48,681 bases of DNA from Schleiferiaceae bacterium (GCA_029254375.1 JAQWXR010000004.1:1-48681), one strand, 5' to 3'. Numbered from the stretch's first letter, positions 25,537-34,745 are shown. A program made the numbers and translations. The notes: generated by a model not told the origin, from the letters alone.

Positions 25537-26538
25537 GTGACCGAAACAACAATACAGAATTTCAATGCTAAAGTCTCTCTTATTGAGTGGTTTGACATAC
25601 ATCGCAGACTTCTGCCCTGGCGGAAGAACAGCAATCCTTATGCCATTTGGTTAAGTGAGATCATTCTTCAGCAAACAAGAGTCGATCAAGGTCTCCCCTA
25701 TTGGGAACGATTCATGGAGGCTTTTCCAAACGTTAAAGCCCTCGCCAACGCCCCGTCTGATCAGGTCATGGCCCTGTGGGCGGGTTTGGGCTATTACAGC
25801 CGCGCCAGAAACCTTCATCGAAGCGCTCAGCAAGTGGTCAACTTGGGTGATTTTCCCAGAAGTAGTTCTGAGCTCCTTCTCCTCCCTGGGGTCGGGCCTT
25901 ATACTGCGGCAGCCATCGCCTCCATTTGCTTTAAGGAGCGCTGCCCGGCTTTGGATGGGAATGCGCTCCGCGTATACAGTCGATTTTTCGCGATCGCCGA
26001 TCGCATTGATCGATCGAGTACTATCAAGATTATTCGTGAGAAAGCGATACATCTATTGGATGAAGAGCGCCCTGGGGATAGCAACCAAGCTATTATGGAC
26101 CTGGGCTCAAGAGTGTGCACCCCCAATCAGCCAAAATGCCCTGACTGCCCCTTAAAAACGCGATGCGAAGCCTATCGTCGCGGCACCATGGCATCATTTC
26201 CAGTGAAACCAGCTAAAAAAGCACCTAAATCAGAAGATTGGCATTTTCAGATTCATCAGTTTGGAAAGGAATTCGCCCTCATGAAACGACCCGATTCAGG
26301 CATTTGGGGGGGCTTGTGGTGCTTTCCGATTTTGGAAGAATTAACTCCAAGCTTAGCAAAGGAGCTTCAATGTGGTCATTTACTTTCACACCGCAAGTTG
26401 CGCTTGTTTTTTCACGAAAAGACAGTATCTCATGCCAAAATCGATCCTGCACTTCAGTGGTTCACATTGAAAGAGCTCAAAAACCTCGGCTTACCCGTTC
26501 CGATTCGGTGGTGGTTTGAGGAAAAAAACTACTTTTGA
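25537..26538 (+). CDS. mutY: A/G-specific adenine glycosylase
   Basis: A 333-residue base-excision repair enzyme removing adenine mispaired with 8-oxoguanine. The catalytic Glu lies in LSEIILQQTRVDQG, the helix-hairpin-helix in LLPGVGPYTAAAI, and the catalytic Asp in ALDGNALRVYSR. The [4Fe-4S] ligands follow as C-x6-C-x2-C-x5-C in CTPNQPKCPDCPLKTRC. The C-terminal part (about 225-333) is the Nudix-like 8-oxoG recognition domain (GIWGGLWCFP). The start is a GTG at 25537; no ATG fits. It leads the mutY-ssb-gldE-gldD run. Confidence 0.96.
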   Translation: MTETTIQNFNAKVSLIEWFDIHRRLLPWRKNSNPYAIWLSEIILQQTRVDQGLPYWERFMEAFPNVKALANAPSDQVMALWAGLGYYSRARNLHRSAQQVVNLGDFPRSSSELLLLPGVGPYTAAAIASICFKERCPALDGNALRVYSRFFAIADRIDRSSTIKIIREKAIHLLDEERPGDSNQAIMDLGSRVCTPNQPKCPDCPLKTRCEAYRRGTMASFPVKPAKKAPKSEDWHFQIHQFGKEFALMKRPDSGIWGGLWCFPILEELTPSLAKELQCGHLLSHRKLRLFFHEKTVSHAKIDPALQWFTLKELKNLGLPVPIRWWFEEKNYF

Positions 26539-26556
26539 CTTTTACATCGTATACAA

Positions 26557-27036
26557 ATGGCAGGTACCTTAAATAAAGTCATGTTAATCGGGAACTTGGG
26601 CAAGGACCCCGAGGTTCGCAACTTCGATAATGGGGGTATGCTGGTGCGCTTCCCGATGGCTACCACCGAAAACTTTACGGATCGTGATGGCAATCGGCGC
26701 GAGAACACGGAATGGCATACGATTGTAGTTCGCTCCCCTCGCTTGTGCGAGGTCTGCGAACGCTACCTAAAGAAAGGTGATAAGGTCTTTATTGAAGGCA
26801 AGATTCGCTCTCGCCAATGGACTGATGACCACAATCAAACACGCTACAACATTGAAATTGCTGCAGACTCCATGACGATGCTCGGTCCGAATCCGATGCG
26901 CTCGGCGGTGAAAGAAGTAGAAGAAGATGGCGATCAAACTAGTACTCCACGCTCCGCCTTTCGCCATACAGATGAACGCAGTGATTTTGGATCCGATCAA
27001 AATTTGGATCAGGGAGAAAACGACTTTCCGTTTTAA
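26557..27036 (+). CDS. ssb: Single-stranded DNA-binding protein
   Basis: A 159-residue SSB. OB fold at 1-110 (LNKVMLIGNLGKDPEVR; FPMATTENFTDRDG; EWHTIVV; KGDKVFIEGKIRSRQW), then a disordered acidic linker and the conserved protein-binding tip, here NDFPF. The tip recruits replication and repair partners. It lies 18 bp after mutY and 28 bp before gldE, the standard Bacteroidota order. Confidence 0.97.
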   Translation: MAGTLNKVMLIGNLGKDPEVRNFDNGGMLVRFPMATTENFTDRDGNRRENTEWHTIVVRSPRLCEVCERYLKKGDKVFIEGKIRSRQWTDDHNQTRYNIEIAADSMTMLGPNPMRSAVKEVEEDGDQTSTPRSAFRHTDERSDFGSDQNLDQGENDFPF

Positions 27037-27064
27037 CTCCCGTTTGTGAACCAAATTATCCTCC

Positions 27065-28372
27065 TTGGACCCTGACCCTGCCCCTTTCTCCGACTTATTT
27101 CTCCCTTTTCCAACGGAAGCCCTCGTTCCAATGGGTATCATGGGGCTTTTATTGTTAGGCTCTGCATTCGCGTCAGCGTCTGAAGTCGCCTTCTTTTCCA
27201 TGACCCCAAAAGATAAATCGCTCCTGAACGAGGATAAGTCGCCCGTTTCGGACCGTGTGTTAGATATTCTAAAGCACCCTGAAAAACTGCTCGCATCCCT
27301 GCTAATTTTGAACAATCTGTTCAACTTGGCTCTCATTCTACTCTCTACTTGGGTGACGGGTTTGTTTTTCAACTTTGAAGCGCATCCTTGGCTGGCTGTC
27401 GGCATTCAAACGGTTCTGGTCACGGCCTTGCTACTGATTTTCGGGGAAGTCATCCCAAAGACCTACGCGGCCAGCCATGGCGTTTTATGGGCGAAGAACG
27501 CCGCTCCTATGATTCAAGCGAGTATGCGCTTACTTGAACCTATCAGCCGTGCCTTGGTGGGTTCTAGTCGCTTTATTGAGCGCAGTAGTAAGAATAAAAT
27601 CCTGACGGTAGAAGAACTTGAAGATGCTTTGGATTTGACTTCTGACGATGCGACTACCCCAGATCAGCAGCGTTTGCTGCGAGAAATTATCCGCTTTGGA
27701 AACACTTCCGTGAAGCAAATCATGACGCCGCGGCAGGATGTTTTGGCCATCGAAGCGAGCAAAGCTCTGTCAGAAGTCCTCGAGTCTATCTCTGAAAATG
27801 GCTATTCGCGTGTGCCCATCTTCATTGAGAACCTCGACAGTATCGTCGGAATCCTCCATGCCAAAGATTTACTCAAGCACCTCGATGCCCCTGAAGATTT
27901 TACTTGGGCCGAACTCGTTCGACCCGCATTTTTTGTCACGGAGAGCATGAAAATTGATGACCTGTTAGGGGATTTCCGAGAAAAGAAAATGCATATGGCC
28001 TTGGTTGTGGATGAATTTGGCGGGGTATCTGGCCTGGTTACCTTGGAAGATGTTATGGAAGAAATTGTCGGAGAAATTCGCGATGAATTTGACACGGAAG
28101 AGCAACTCTTTTCCCAACTTGACGAGGATACGTATGTTTTTGAAGCCAGGGCTCAGCTCAGTGATTTGTTCCGTGCGGTAGACATTGAGCCCGATGTGCT
28201 CGACACCTATCGCGGCGAGGCCGATACGGTGGCTGGATTGATCTTAGAGCAATTAGGTCGGATGCCATTAAAAGGCGAAGCACTGCATACTGGACCGGTG
28301 CATTGGACTGTGGAAGCAGCCGATCGCCGCCGCATTGTTCGAGTTAAAGTAAAAATTCAACGCCATGGGTAG
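27065..28372 (+). CDS. gldE: Gliding motility-associated protein GldE (DUF21-CBS-CorC)
   Basis: A 435-residue membrane protein. The N-terminal DUF21 region (about 15-190) has three to four helices (MGIMGLLLLGSAFASASEVA; LASLLILNNLFNLALILLS; ALLLIFGEVIPKTYA). Two CBS domains follow (from IMTPRQDVLAIEA; and FREKKMHMALVVDEFGGVSG, ending LEDVMEEIVGEI), then a CorC/HlyC domain to the end. GldE belongs to the hemolysin C/CorC family. Its position between ssb and gldD is diagnostic, and in Flavobacterium it supports gliding/T9SS assembly. The start is TTG at 27065. It overlaps gldD by 8 bp. Confidence 0.94.
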   Translation: MDPDPAPFSDLFLPFPTEALVPMGIMGLLLLGSAFASASEVAFFSMTPKDKSLLNEDKSPVSDRVLDILKHPEKLLASLLILNNLFNLALILLSTWVTGLFFNFEAHPWLAVGIQTVLVTALLLIFGEVIPKTYAASHGVLWAKNAAPMIQASMRLLEPISRALVGSSRFIERSSKNKILTVEELEDALDLTSDDATTPDQQRLLREIIRFGNTSVKQIMTPRQDVLAIEASKALSEVLESISENGYSRVPIFIENLDSIVGILHAKDLLKHLDAPEDFTWAELVRPAFFVTESMKIDDLLGDFREKKMHMALVVDEFGGVSGLVTLEDVMEEIVGEIRDEFDTEEQLFSQLDEDTYVFEARAQLSDLFRAVDIEPDVLDTYRGEADTVAGLILEQLGRMPLKGEALHTGPVHWTVEAADRRRIVRVKVKIQRHG

Positions 28373-29027
28373 TAAGGCACTCTGGATTATTTCAGTCGCC
28401 TTCGTTTTAGCCATGGGAACTTTTGCCCTTTGGCTCTGGCCAACCGGCGACGAGACACCCAAACCATCTGGCTACTTACGAATTCAAGCTCCCATCACCG
28501 CAGTCCAATCTTTAGCCAATTTGACTGGGCCTCACTTTCCATATGAAATGGAGGTAGATGGCTCAGCGCAATGGGAAGCTCGGCCAGAGTTGGGCTGGGG
28601 AGACTTGGTCTACCCTTGGTGTCGTGGGCGTATGCAGCTTACCTATAAACCGGTCGAAGCCAATCTCTCAGACCTAATTGACGACGCCCATAAATTGGCC
28701 TTCAAGCATTCGGTCGTAGCGGATGGAATCGCTCAGAAACTCTACATCAATCTCGACTCAAAAGTCTACGCAGTGATGTTTCAATTACAGGGCAATGCGG
28801 CTTCATCCGTACAGTTTTTTGCGACCGACAGCTTATCCCATTTTATTCGCGGGGCCGCCTATGTTTATGCCTCGCCCAATGCTGATTCACTGGCTCCTGT
28901 CCGACAGTTTTTTGAAGCGGAAGTCATTCGTTACCTCCAAAGTTTACGATGGAAACCGACTGAATCAGCGGGGAAGTCTCAAGCAAATGACCCAATACTC
29001 GAAGATGTGGTCATTGAACGTGGGTGA
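28365..29027 (+). CDS. gldD: Gliding motility protein GldD, without the usual lipobox cysteine
   Basis: A 220-residue protein assigned to GldD by position (8-bp overlap with gldE) and by the conserved start of the mature domain, TPKPSGYLRI, followed by FPYEMEV and LTYKPV. GldD is normally a lipoprotein needed for gliding and T9SS function. Here the N-terminal hydrophobic helix (about 5-25) has no Cys: the expected position reads PTGDETPKPSG, and the first Cys is far downstream in YPWCRG. The protein is therefore likely anchored by an uncleaved helix instead of lipid. I find no alternative upstream start that would restore a lipobox. Confidence 0.88.
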   Translation: MGSKALWIISVAFVLAMGTFALWLWPTGDETPKPSGYLRIQAPITAVQSLANLTGPHFPYEMEVDGSAQWEARPELGWGDLVYPWCRGRMQLTYKPVEANLSDLIDDAHKLAFKHSVVADGIAQKLYINLDSKVYAVMFQLQGNAASSVQFFATDSLSHFIRGAAYVYASPNADSLAPVRQFFEAEVIRYLQSLRWKPTESAGKSQANDPILEDVVIERG

Positions 29028-29032
29028 AATGC

Positions 29033-30121
29033 TTATACTTTCCGGAGCATCAACCACGATTTAAAAGCGCCATCCACCAACAAGAACCACGAGATGGCAC
29101 TTAATAGCAGGTGTGCTGGTTGCATGAAACGAGGAATCGCAAAATAGTACATCCCAGCACCAAGTGCTGTTTCCATCAGAAGAGCGTATAAAACAAATGC
29201 TGCTCGAACTTTCAGCCCACCTAAGCCCTTGGTTTTTCTATATAAATAGAAGGAAACCCCTAGAATCAATAGACTAAAACTGCGATGAATTAGCAATCCG
29301 ATGGGAAGCTTTGCAATCCATTCGCTCCGATCCGCATCCAATCCGAAGGATTTGATTAAGATATCCACCTCTTCACGCACCTGGGTGCCCATAAGAATTT
29401 GGATGCTCAACAAAGCGATAAGAATCAAGAATATTCGGTAAGCTGATTGACGATCACTCTGCAGTCCCTCGATGGCCCGCTCTGCGCGAAGTGCGTGAAT
29501 CTCCCACTCCGTTGACACGGATCGATATACGGCGGATAAAAGCCCTAATAGTATGAAAGCACCTGCCATGTGATAGGTGATCTGATGGGGGATTAAATTT
29601 CCGTCGACCACCACTTTACCGAGCCAGGCTTCAAATCCCAAAAAAAGTAAGGCAGCCAGCATCGTTAAGGCCCATTTGGGGTGGCTTTTGAATCGCCACA
29701 ACGTCCAAGCCGTCGCAAGTAAAACGGGAATTCCTAGCAAGGCACCGACCAATCGGTTCAGGTATTCAATCCACGTGTGAACTGGGTTGAAAACCGCATA
29801 ACTATGTCGGGTGTAGGCCGACCAGTGAGATCGCTTTATGGTTTCCGAGCTGGTAAAGGTTTCTTGCGCCACCCACAAGGTATCGTTTTGGACAATCATT
29901 TGTCCTTGGACGTACATCGTTTGAGGTGACCACGTGACCTGACCCTCTTCTGTTGGAGGGATTAAATAGCCAAAGCACGTTGGCCAATCCGGACATCCCA
30001 TACCGGAACCCGTCATTCGAACGATGGAACCAGCTAAAATGACCAACATAGTCAGCATGATCGAAGCCTGAAGTAATCGGCGCAAAACCGCCGTCCATTT
30101 TGTCGTTGGGGATTGTGGCAT
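29033..30121 (-). CDS. ctaA: Heme A synthase (COX15/CtaA)
   Basis: A 362-residue eight-helix membrane enzyme that oxidises heme O to heme A for cytochrome oxidase. The N-terminal loop TGSGMGCPDWPTCFG is the family's Cys-containing signature. His ligands are visible in NPVHTWIEYLNR, PHQITYHMAG, LLIHRSFS and FMQPAHLLLS. The long periplasmic insert after helix 1 (about 48-115) is the form usual in Bacteroidota. It is convergent with gldD (5-bp gap) and divergent from the EamA transporter, with a -7 element 5 nt before the ATG. Confidence 0.94.
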   Translation of the reverse strand: MPQSPTTKWTAVLRRLLQASIMLTMLVILAGSIVRMTGSGMGCPDWPTCFGYLIPPTEEGQVTWSPQTMYVQGQMIVQNDTLWVAQETFTSSETIKRSHWSAYTRHSYAVFNPVHTWIEYLNRLVGALLGIPVLLATAWTLWRFKSHPKWALTMLAALLFLGFEAWLGKVVVDGNLIPHQITYHMAGAFILLGLLSAVYRSVSTEWEIHALRAERAIEGLQSDRQSAYRIFLILIALLSIQILMGTQVREEVDILIKSFGLDADRSEWIAKLPIGLLIHRSFSLLILGVSFYLYRKTKGLGGLKVRAAFVLYALLMETALGAGMYYFAIPRFMQPAHLLLSAISWFLLVDGAFKSWLMLRKV

Positions 30122-30126
30122 GGATG

Positions 30127-30134
30127 CAAAGGTA
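30127..30134 (-). promoter_or_regulatory. -7 promoter element TACCTTTG (minus strand) of ctaA, 5 nt before the ATG
   Basis: Reads CAAAGGTA on the plus strand. It is the mirror image of the element at 30138-30145, separated by only ATC. The implied mRNA leader is about 2-3 nt. Confidence 0.6.
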
Positions 30135-30137
30135 ATC

Positions 30138-30145
30138 TACCTTTG
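30138..30145 (+). promoter_or_regulatory. -7 promoter element TACCTTTG of the EamA transporter, 7 nt before the ATG
   Basis: Exact TAnnTTTG match. A TTG at 30113-30115 lies 22 bp upstream and could be the -33 element; it falls inside the 5' end of ctaA. Confidence 0.6.
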
Positions 30146-30152
30146 GCATCCT

Positions 30153-31028
30153 ATGAATCGCAGCTTTCTTCCTTGGATCATGTTTACCGCCTTAGTGCTT
30201 GTATGGGGATCCTCCTTCATCTTGATGAAACATGCACTGATCGCTTTTTCAGCCGTGCATATTGGTGCGGCACGCATCGTTTTCGCTGCATTGTTGACCC
30301 TCACATTTGCTTGGCCACAACTTAAGGAATTCAGGAAAGAAGATATTCCCGCCTTCTTGATCGTCGCCCTACTCGGAAACTCTATTCCCTATCTACTCTT
30401 TCCGATTGCCGTGGCCCATATTCCCTCGGGAGTCGTTGGAATCACAAATTCCATGACGCCTCTTTTCACACTCCTCGTGGGTTTAATTGTCTTTGGGCGG
30501 AAACTCCGTTGGGTACGCGCTTTGGGCGTGGCCGTAGGCTTCATAGGGGCATTGATCCTGATCAATCCATTGGATGACCACTCTTCGGTCGGCCAAAGTT
30601 GGCCCTATCTTTTACTTGCCGTCCTCGCTGCGGCCTGCTATGGAGTGAGCATTAACACCATTGGAGATCGACTCAAGCACCTTTCACCGCGGGCCATAAC
30701 CCTCTTTGCAATGCTTGGCGCTTTGGTCCCTTCGCTAGGAATTCTTGCCGCCACAGACTTTAGCGCTCAGTTTACGGGGACAAGCGAAATGTGGAGCGGT
30801 TTGGCCGCTATCGCTTTTTTAGGCATGGTAGGTACTAGTTTGGCCATGGTGGTTTTTAATCGCCTCATTGCCACGACGACCCCCCTATTTGCCGCCTCCA
30901 CAACCTATGTGATTCCCATTGTGGCATTGGCCTGGGGACTTGTTTTTGGCGAAGAACTCCTGTATAATCACTATATCGGCATGGTGATCATCCTCATTGG
31001 CGTATGGATGGTGAACCGCAAGGCCTAA
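30153..31028 (+). CDS. EamA/DMT-family membrane transporter
   Basis: About 291 residues with ten predicted helices in two EamA repeats: repeat 1 from FTALVLVWGSSFILMKHAL, repeat 2 from LLLAVLAAACYGVSI. GSSFILMK and the helix SGVVGITNSMTPLFTLLVG are characteristic of drug/metabolite transporters such as RhaT/YdcZ relatives. The substrate is unknown; export of amino acids or metabolites is common in the family. I use the ATG at 30153 because the upstream frame to 30120 lies within the divergent promoter. Confidence 0.9.
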   Translation: MNRSFLPWIMFTALVLVWGSSFILMKHALIAFSAVHIGAARIVFAALLTLTFAWPQLKEFRKEDIPAFLIVALLGNSIPYLLFPIAVAHIPSGVVGITNSMTPLFTLLVGLIVFGRKLRWVRALGVAVGFIGALILINPLDDHSSVGQSWPYLLLAVLAAACYGVSINTIGDRLKHLSPRAITLFAMLGALVPSLGILAATDFSAQFTGTSEMWSGLAAIAFLGMVGTSLAMVVFNRLIATTTPLFAASTTYVIPIVALAWGLVFGEELLYNHYIGMVIILIGVWMVNRKA

Positions 31029-31087
31029 GTGATCATTCATGTTATCCGAAAAAGCCCTGCTGAATTTCTGCACTTCAAGCAGCCAGT

Positions 31088-31115
31088 AAAAAAAACCCGA
31101 GCCAAGGCTCGGGTT
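31088..31115 (-). terminator. Rho-independent terminator of the M16 peptidase pair
   Basis: AACCCGAGCC (31094-31103) and GGCTCGGGTT (31106-31115) form a 10-bp stem. On the minus strand it is followed by a run of about eight T residues, so it ends transcripts coming from 31163. On the plus strand the T-run is missing. Confidence 0.9.
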
Positions 31116-31162
31116 ATACAAGGATTTGGATTCTGTTTTAAAATCCTTTAAGAACGATTTTT

Positions 31163-33223
31163 TTAATCGAAAATACTTTTGTCCACCTCACCATTGATGG
31201 TCACCGAGGTCGTCTTAACCTCAAGATCCATTCCCGGCTGCAAAGGAACCTTCATGGAGTGGGCGATGTAAACGCCATCCACAGATTGATAGTCGCTAAA
31301 GTCTACGTTAATGACTTGCTCTCCCTGAGGAGATTGTGATACTTGGCTTTGACGTACGCAAAAGCCCGTCTTGGCATCATAGTAGCGCTTGACTTCATTG
31401 GATCCCAAGGTCACCACTAACTCATAGCAGAGGGCATCTCCCACTGTGGCGGGAGCATCAGAGAGTTTCACGTTACCATTCTCTCCAGAGGAAAGTAGAA
31501 GCTCTGTACACCAAGAGTCATTGATCACTTCTTCGGTCATAGCCTCATCGACCGGTATATCTTGACCGTTGGCTTGCACCACCACTTGATAGCCATTGTA
31601 TTTCTTTAGGCTACTACCCATGGGAGTCTTTTGCTCTGAGAAAATATAGTTGGGAGCAGCATAGATCGAATGAAAATCCAGCGTCATGCCCATTAAAGAG
31701 GCCGACTGCGTGATTTCAATGTTTTGAACGCCCTCAATGGCCTCACGACCACCCATGGCTTCAAAAGCTGCGTCGATCACCTTTTGGGCTGTCAAACCTG
31801 TGGGCACTTTCGCAACTGGCGCAGTCGTGGGTTCTGCATCCAAGGTGTAGTAATCGATGGGGAAGCCCAAGCGTTCGAGGCCCTTAGAAACCTCCAGACC
31901 TTTGCCCACGATGACAATTAAGAATTTACCTTCTTCGATGTAGGTATTGGCCACACGTTGAACATCGGTGGCAGTCACGGCCTCTAAACGGGTCAAGTAT
32001 TGGTTATAGTAATCATTGGACAAGCCATAGTACTTCGTATTGTAGGCGAAGCTGGCCACGGTTTCTGGACGTTCCAATGAGCGACCAAAGCCGCCTGCTA
32101 AATTATTTTTGGCCGAGCGCAGATCTTCTGCCGACACAGATTCCGTGCGGATGCGATTGATCTCGAATAAGAATTCCGCTACCGCGGAGTCCGTCACGGC
32201 GTTCCGAACCTCTGCGGATGCCTCAAATTGGCTGGTGTACTTGCTGGAGGAGAAACTAGAATACGCTCCATACGTGTAGGCTTTGTCCTCGCGTAGATTC
32301 TGGAATAAGCGTCCCGCGGAACCGGAACCCAAAATTTGATTCATCACACGCATGGATTCCACATCTGGATGACCCAAGGGCAATTCTATGGTATTCGTCA
32401 CCATGATGCTCGATTGAACAGACGCATCGCGATTGACCAAAACAATCCGCGTCGAAGCCTGCTTGGCAGGGGCGGGATAGCTTGCTGCTTTTTTAAACTT
32501 GCCTTTCCACGAACCAAAATGCTGCTCAGCTAGGGCGCGTGCCGCCTCGGGGGCAATATCCCCTACGATGGTTAAGGTGGCGATATTCGGTTTCCAATAC
32601 GTCTTATAGAATGACTCGCAATCCGATAAGGTTACCATCTCTACACTCGCTTCTGAAACCATCTCCCCATTCGGATGATTAACTCCATAGAGCAAAGCAT
32701 TAGAGACCTTTCCACGAATGGCTCCAGGGTTATCCCGTTGATTCTTAAGTCCTGTGACGAACTGATTTTTCAACTTGTCAAAGGATGCTTCTGGGAAGGC
32801 AGGCTGCATAGCGACTTCAGCGGCAACGTGGAACAGCTGCTCAGAGTATTTGCTCAATCCACTGGAGGAAACAGAGGTAGCAGACGTGCTTAGACGTGCG
32901 CCGATGTAATCCACTTTGGCATCCAAGGAGGCCTTGTCCTGGAGCGTAGTGCCTTCGGATAGCAAGTCACCTGTAAGGCTCGAGACTCCTGCTTTGTCCC
33001 CTTCTAAGATTTGTCCCGGGTCCATGGACAATCTTACCGATAGGCGAGGGAGTTTATGGTCTTCCACCACCAAAACAGTCATGCCGTTTTTCAGGGTGAA
33101 TTGCGTGTATTGAGCAATCGTCGGGATACGTGGCTCGGCCGGTTGGGGGCGAATGCTACGATCTAACTGGGCCGTCATTTGAAATGATGCCAGGGCGATA
33201 AGAGTGATAAGAATACGTTTCAT
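31163..33223 (-). CDS. Secreted non-catalytic M16-family protein with LolA-like C-terminal domain
   Basis: A 686-residue protein with signal peptide MKRILITLIALASFQMTA. Residues 40-455 are two M16 domains (LKNGMTVLVVEDHKLP; VGDIAPEAARALAEQHFGSW; RVMNQILGSGSAGRLFQNLR), but the HxxEH zinc motif is absent; the matching position reads GVSSLTGDLLSEGTT. It is therefore the non-catalytic partner. From about 465 an extra domain follows (VIDAAFEAMGGREAIEGVQN, FSEQKTPMGSS, GFCVRQSQVSQSPQG), resembling outer-membrane lipoprotein-carrier (LolA-like) folds. Its ATG shares one base with the stop of the upstream catalytic M16 gene (TAATG), so the two are made together. Confidence 0.88.
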   Translation of the reverse strand: MKRILITLIALASFQMTAQLDRSIRPQPAEPRIPTIAQYTQFTLKNGMTVLVVEDHKLPRLSVRLSMDPGQILEGDKAGVSSLTGDLLSEGTTLQDKASLDAKVDYIGARLSTSATSVSSSGLSKYSEQLFHVAAEVAMQPAFPEASFDKLKNQFVTGLKNQRDNPGAIRGKVSNALLYGVNHPNGEMVSEASVEMVTLSDCESFYKTYWKPNIATLTIVGDIAPEAARALAEQHFGSWKGKFKKAASYPAPAKQASTRIVLVNRDASVQSSIMVTNTIELPLGHPDVESMRVMNQILGSGSAGRLFQNLREDKAYTYGAYSSFSSSKYTSQFEASAEVRNAVTDSAVAEFLFEINRIRTESVSAEDLRSAKNNLAGGFGRSLERPETVASFAYNTKYYGLSNDYYNQYLTRLEAVTATDVQRVANTYIEEGKFLIVIVGKGLEVSKGLERLGFPIDYYTLDAEPTTAPVAKVPTGLTAQKVIDAAFEAMGGREAIEGVQNIEITQSASLMGMTLDFHSIYAAPNYIFSEQKTPMGSSLKKYNGYQVVVQANGQDIPVDEAMTEEVINDSWCTELLLSSGENGNVKLSDAPATVGDALCYELVVTLGSNEVKRYYDAKTGFCVRQSQVSQSPQGEQVINVDFSDYQSVDGVYIAHSMKVPLQPGMDLEVKTTSVTINGEVDKSIFD

Positions 33224-34551
33224 TATTCCACAGAAGGATTAGCGCTGGGCTTGGGCAGGTAGGTCAAGACCACGCGGTTGGACGTTTGCAAATAGGTTTT
33301 AGCCACCCGCTGGATATCCTCTCGGGTGACAGAGCGATAGCGCTCAATTTCTGTATTGATCAGGTTGGCATCTTTAAAATACACATGGTAATTCGCAAGA
33401 GACTCAGCGATTCCTGATACGGAACTGTTTTGAGTGATGAAATCAGCCTCCACCTTATTCATGACTTTTTCAAATTCTCTTTCTCCAAGAAGGTTATTTT
33501 GAAGGCTAGAAATCTCTTCCTCCATGGTGCCTAGAAGCTCTCCAGTACTATGATCGCCATTGACTAGAGCCAAAGTGATGAAAATACCGTGATCCTCGAG
33601 GGCATAGGGAAAGGCAACGACTTGAAGGGCCGACTGATCTTGATCCACCATGCGCATGGACAAGCGCGAGGATGGACCATCGCTCATGGCGGTGGTCAAC
33701 ATTTGCAAGGCATAGGCGTCTGGGTGGGATTGGCCCGGCATGCGGTAGCCCGTGAAGACGGCCGGAAGTTGGATGTTGTCATAAACGGTATCCTGCACTT
33801 CTGAGGTTAAGGCGGGCTCGAAGGTGTTGGGCTGGACAACAGGCTCGCCCGAAGCAATATCCCCAAAGTACTTTGTAATCCATTGCTTGGCTTGCTTCGG
33901 ATCAATATCGCCGGCAATACTTAACGTCGCATTATTAGGGATGTAGAATTTCTTGTAGAAATTGACATAATCCTCGGTTTGGGCGGCATTTAAATCGTCC
34001 ATGGAGCCAATGACGGCCCACCGATACGGGTGCTCGCTAAAGGCATGACTAAACATTTCAGAATTCCAAGAGCCATAAGGTTGGTTATCCACGCGCATGC
34101 GTTTCTCTTCCTTGACCACTTCACGTTGGGTTTCTACTCCCGTTTGATCGACTTTGGCATGAAGCATCCGCTCAGACTCCATCCATAATCCCAGCTCCAA
34201 ATTGTTGGAAGGAAGGATTTCGTAATAGAATGTGCGGTCTTGCATCGTATTGGCGTTGAGCGTACCCCCGTTGGCTTGGATAAGCTTCATGTATTCGCCA
34301 CGTCCGATGTTCTCGGAACCTTCAAAGAGCAGGTGTTCAAAGAAGTGAGCAAAGCCTGTGCGATTGAGGTCTTCATTTTTGGAACCTACGTGGTACAGCA
34401 CAGAGACCGCCACGATGGGGGTACTATTGTCCTGATGCAGAATCACATGCAAGCCGTTGTCGAGGTCATATTCCTCAAATGCGATTTGGCCTTGAGCCGA
34501 CATCGCCAAACAAGCCAAACCTGCTGCTAGAATGAGAGAAGGGTGCTTCAT
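33223..34551 (-). CDS. Secreted zinc metallopeptidase, M16 family (catalytic subunit)
   Basis: About 442 residues starting at the ATG at 34551, which is followed at once by a signal peptide (MKHPSLILAAGLACLAMSAQG). The longer frame to 34641 adds no plausible sequence. The inverted zinc motif HFFEH is at 69-73 in TGFAHFFEHLLFEGS, with the third ligand in the downstream EVVKEEKRMRV region. The C-terminal half repeats the fold without zinc ligands. It probably degrades peptides in the periplasm as a heterodimer with the product of the following gene, with which it overlaps by one base. Confidence 0.92.
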   Translation of the reverse strand: MKHPSLILAAGLACLAMSAQGQIAFEEYDLDNGLHVILHQDNSTPIVAVSVLYHVGSKNEDLNRTGFAHFFEHLLFEGSENIGRGEYMKLIQANGGTLNANTMQDRTFYYEILPSNNLELGLWMESERMLHAKVDQTGVETQREVVKEEKRMRVDNQPYGSWNSEMFSHAFSEHPYRWAVIGSMDDLNAAQTEDYVNFYKKFYIPNNATLSIAGDIDPKQAKQWITKYFGDIASGEPVVQPNTFEPALTSEVQDTVYDNIQLPAVFTGYRMPGQSHPDAYALQMLTTAMSDGPSSRLSMRMVDQDQSALQVVAFPYALEDHGIFITLALVNGDHSTGELLGTMEEEISSLQNNLLGEREFEKVMNKVEADFITQNSSVSGIAESLANYHVYFKDANLINTEIERYRSVTREDIQRVAKTYLQTSNRVVLTYLPKPSANPSVE

Positions 34552-34745
34552 ATGGAGAGTTGATATATTTGACAGTCCGCACTGCCGTTTAAGGGTTCGA
34601 TTCATTGCAAACGCTGGGCAAAAAAAGGCTTTCGCGATCACAAGGGCGTGAAGTTACGAAGCATTTGGAGGAAATGTAGTTCTCGAAGTACTAAACATGT
34701 TGTGGGAATTTACAGGAACAGTCATGTAGATATGGGATTTAAACC

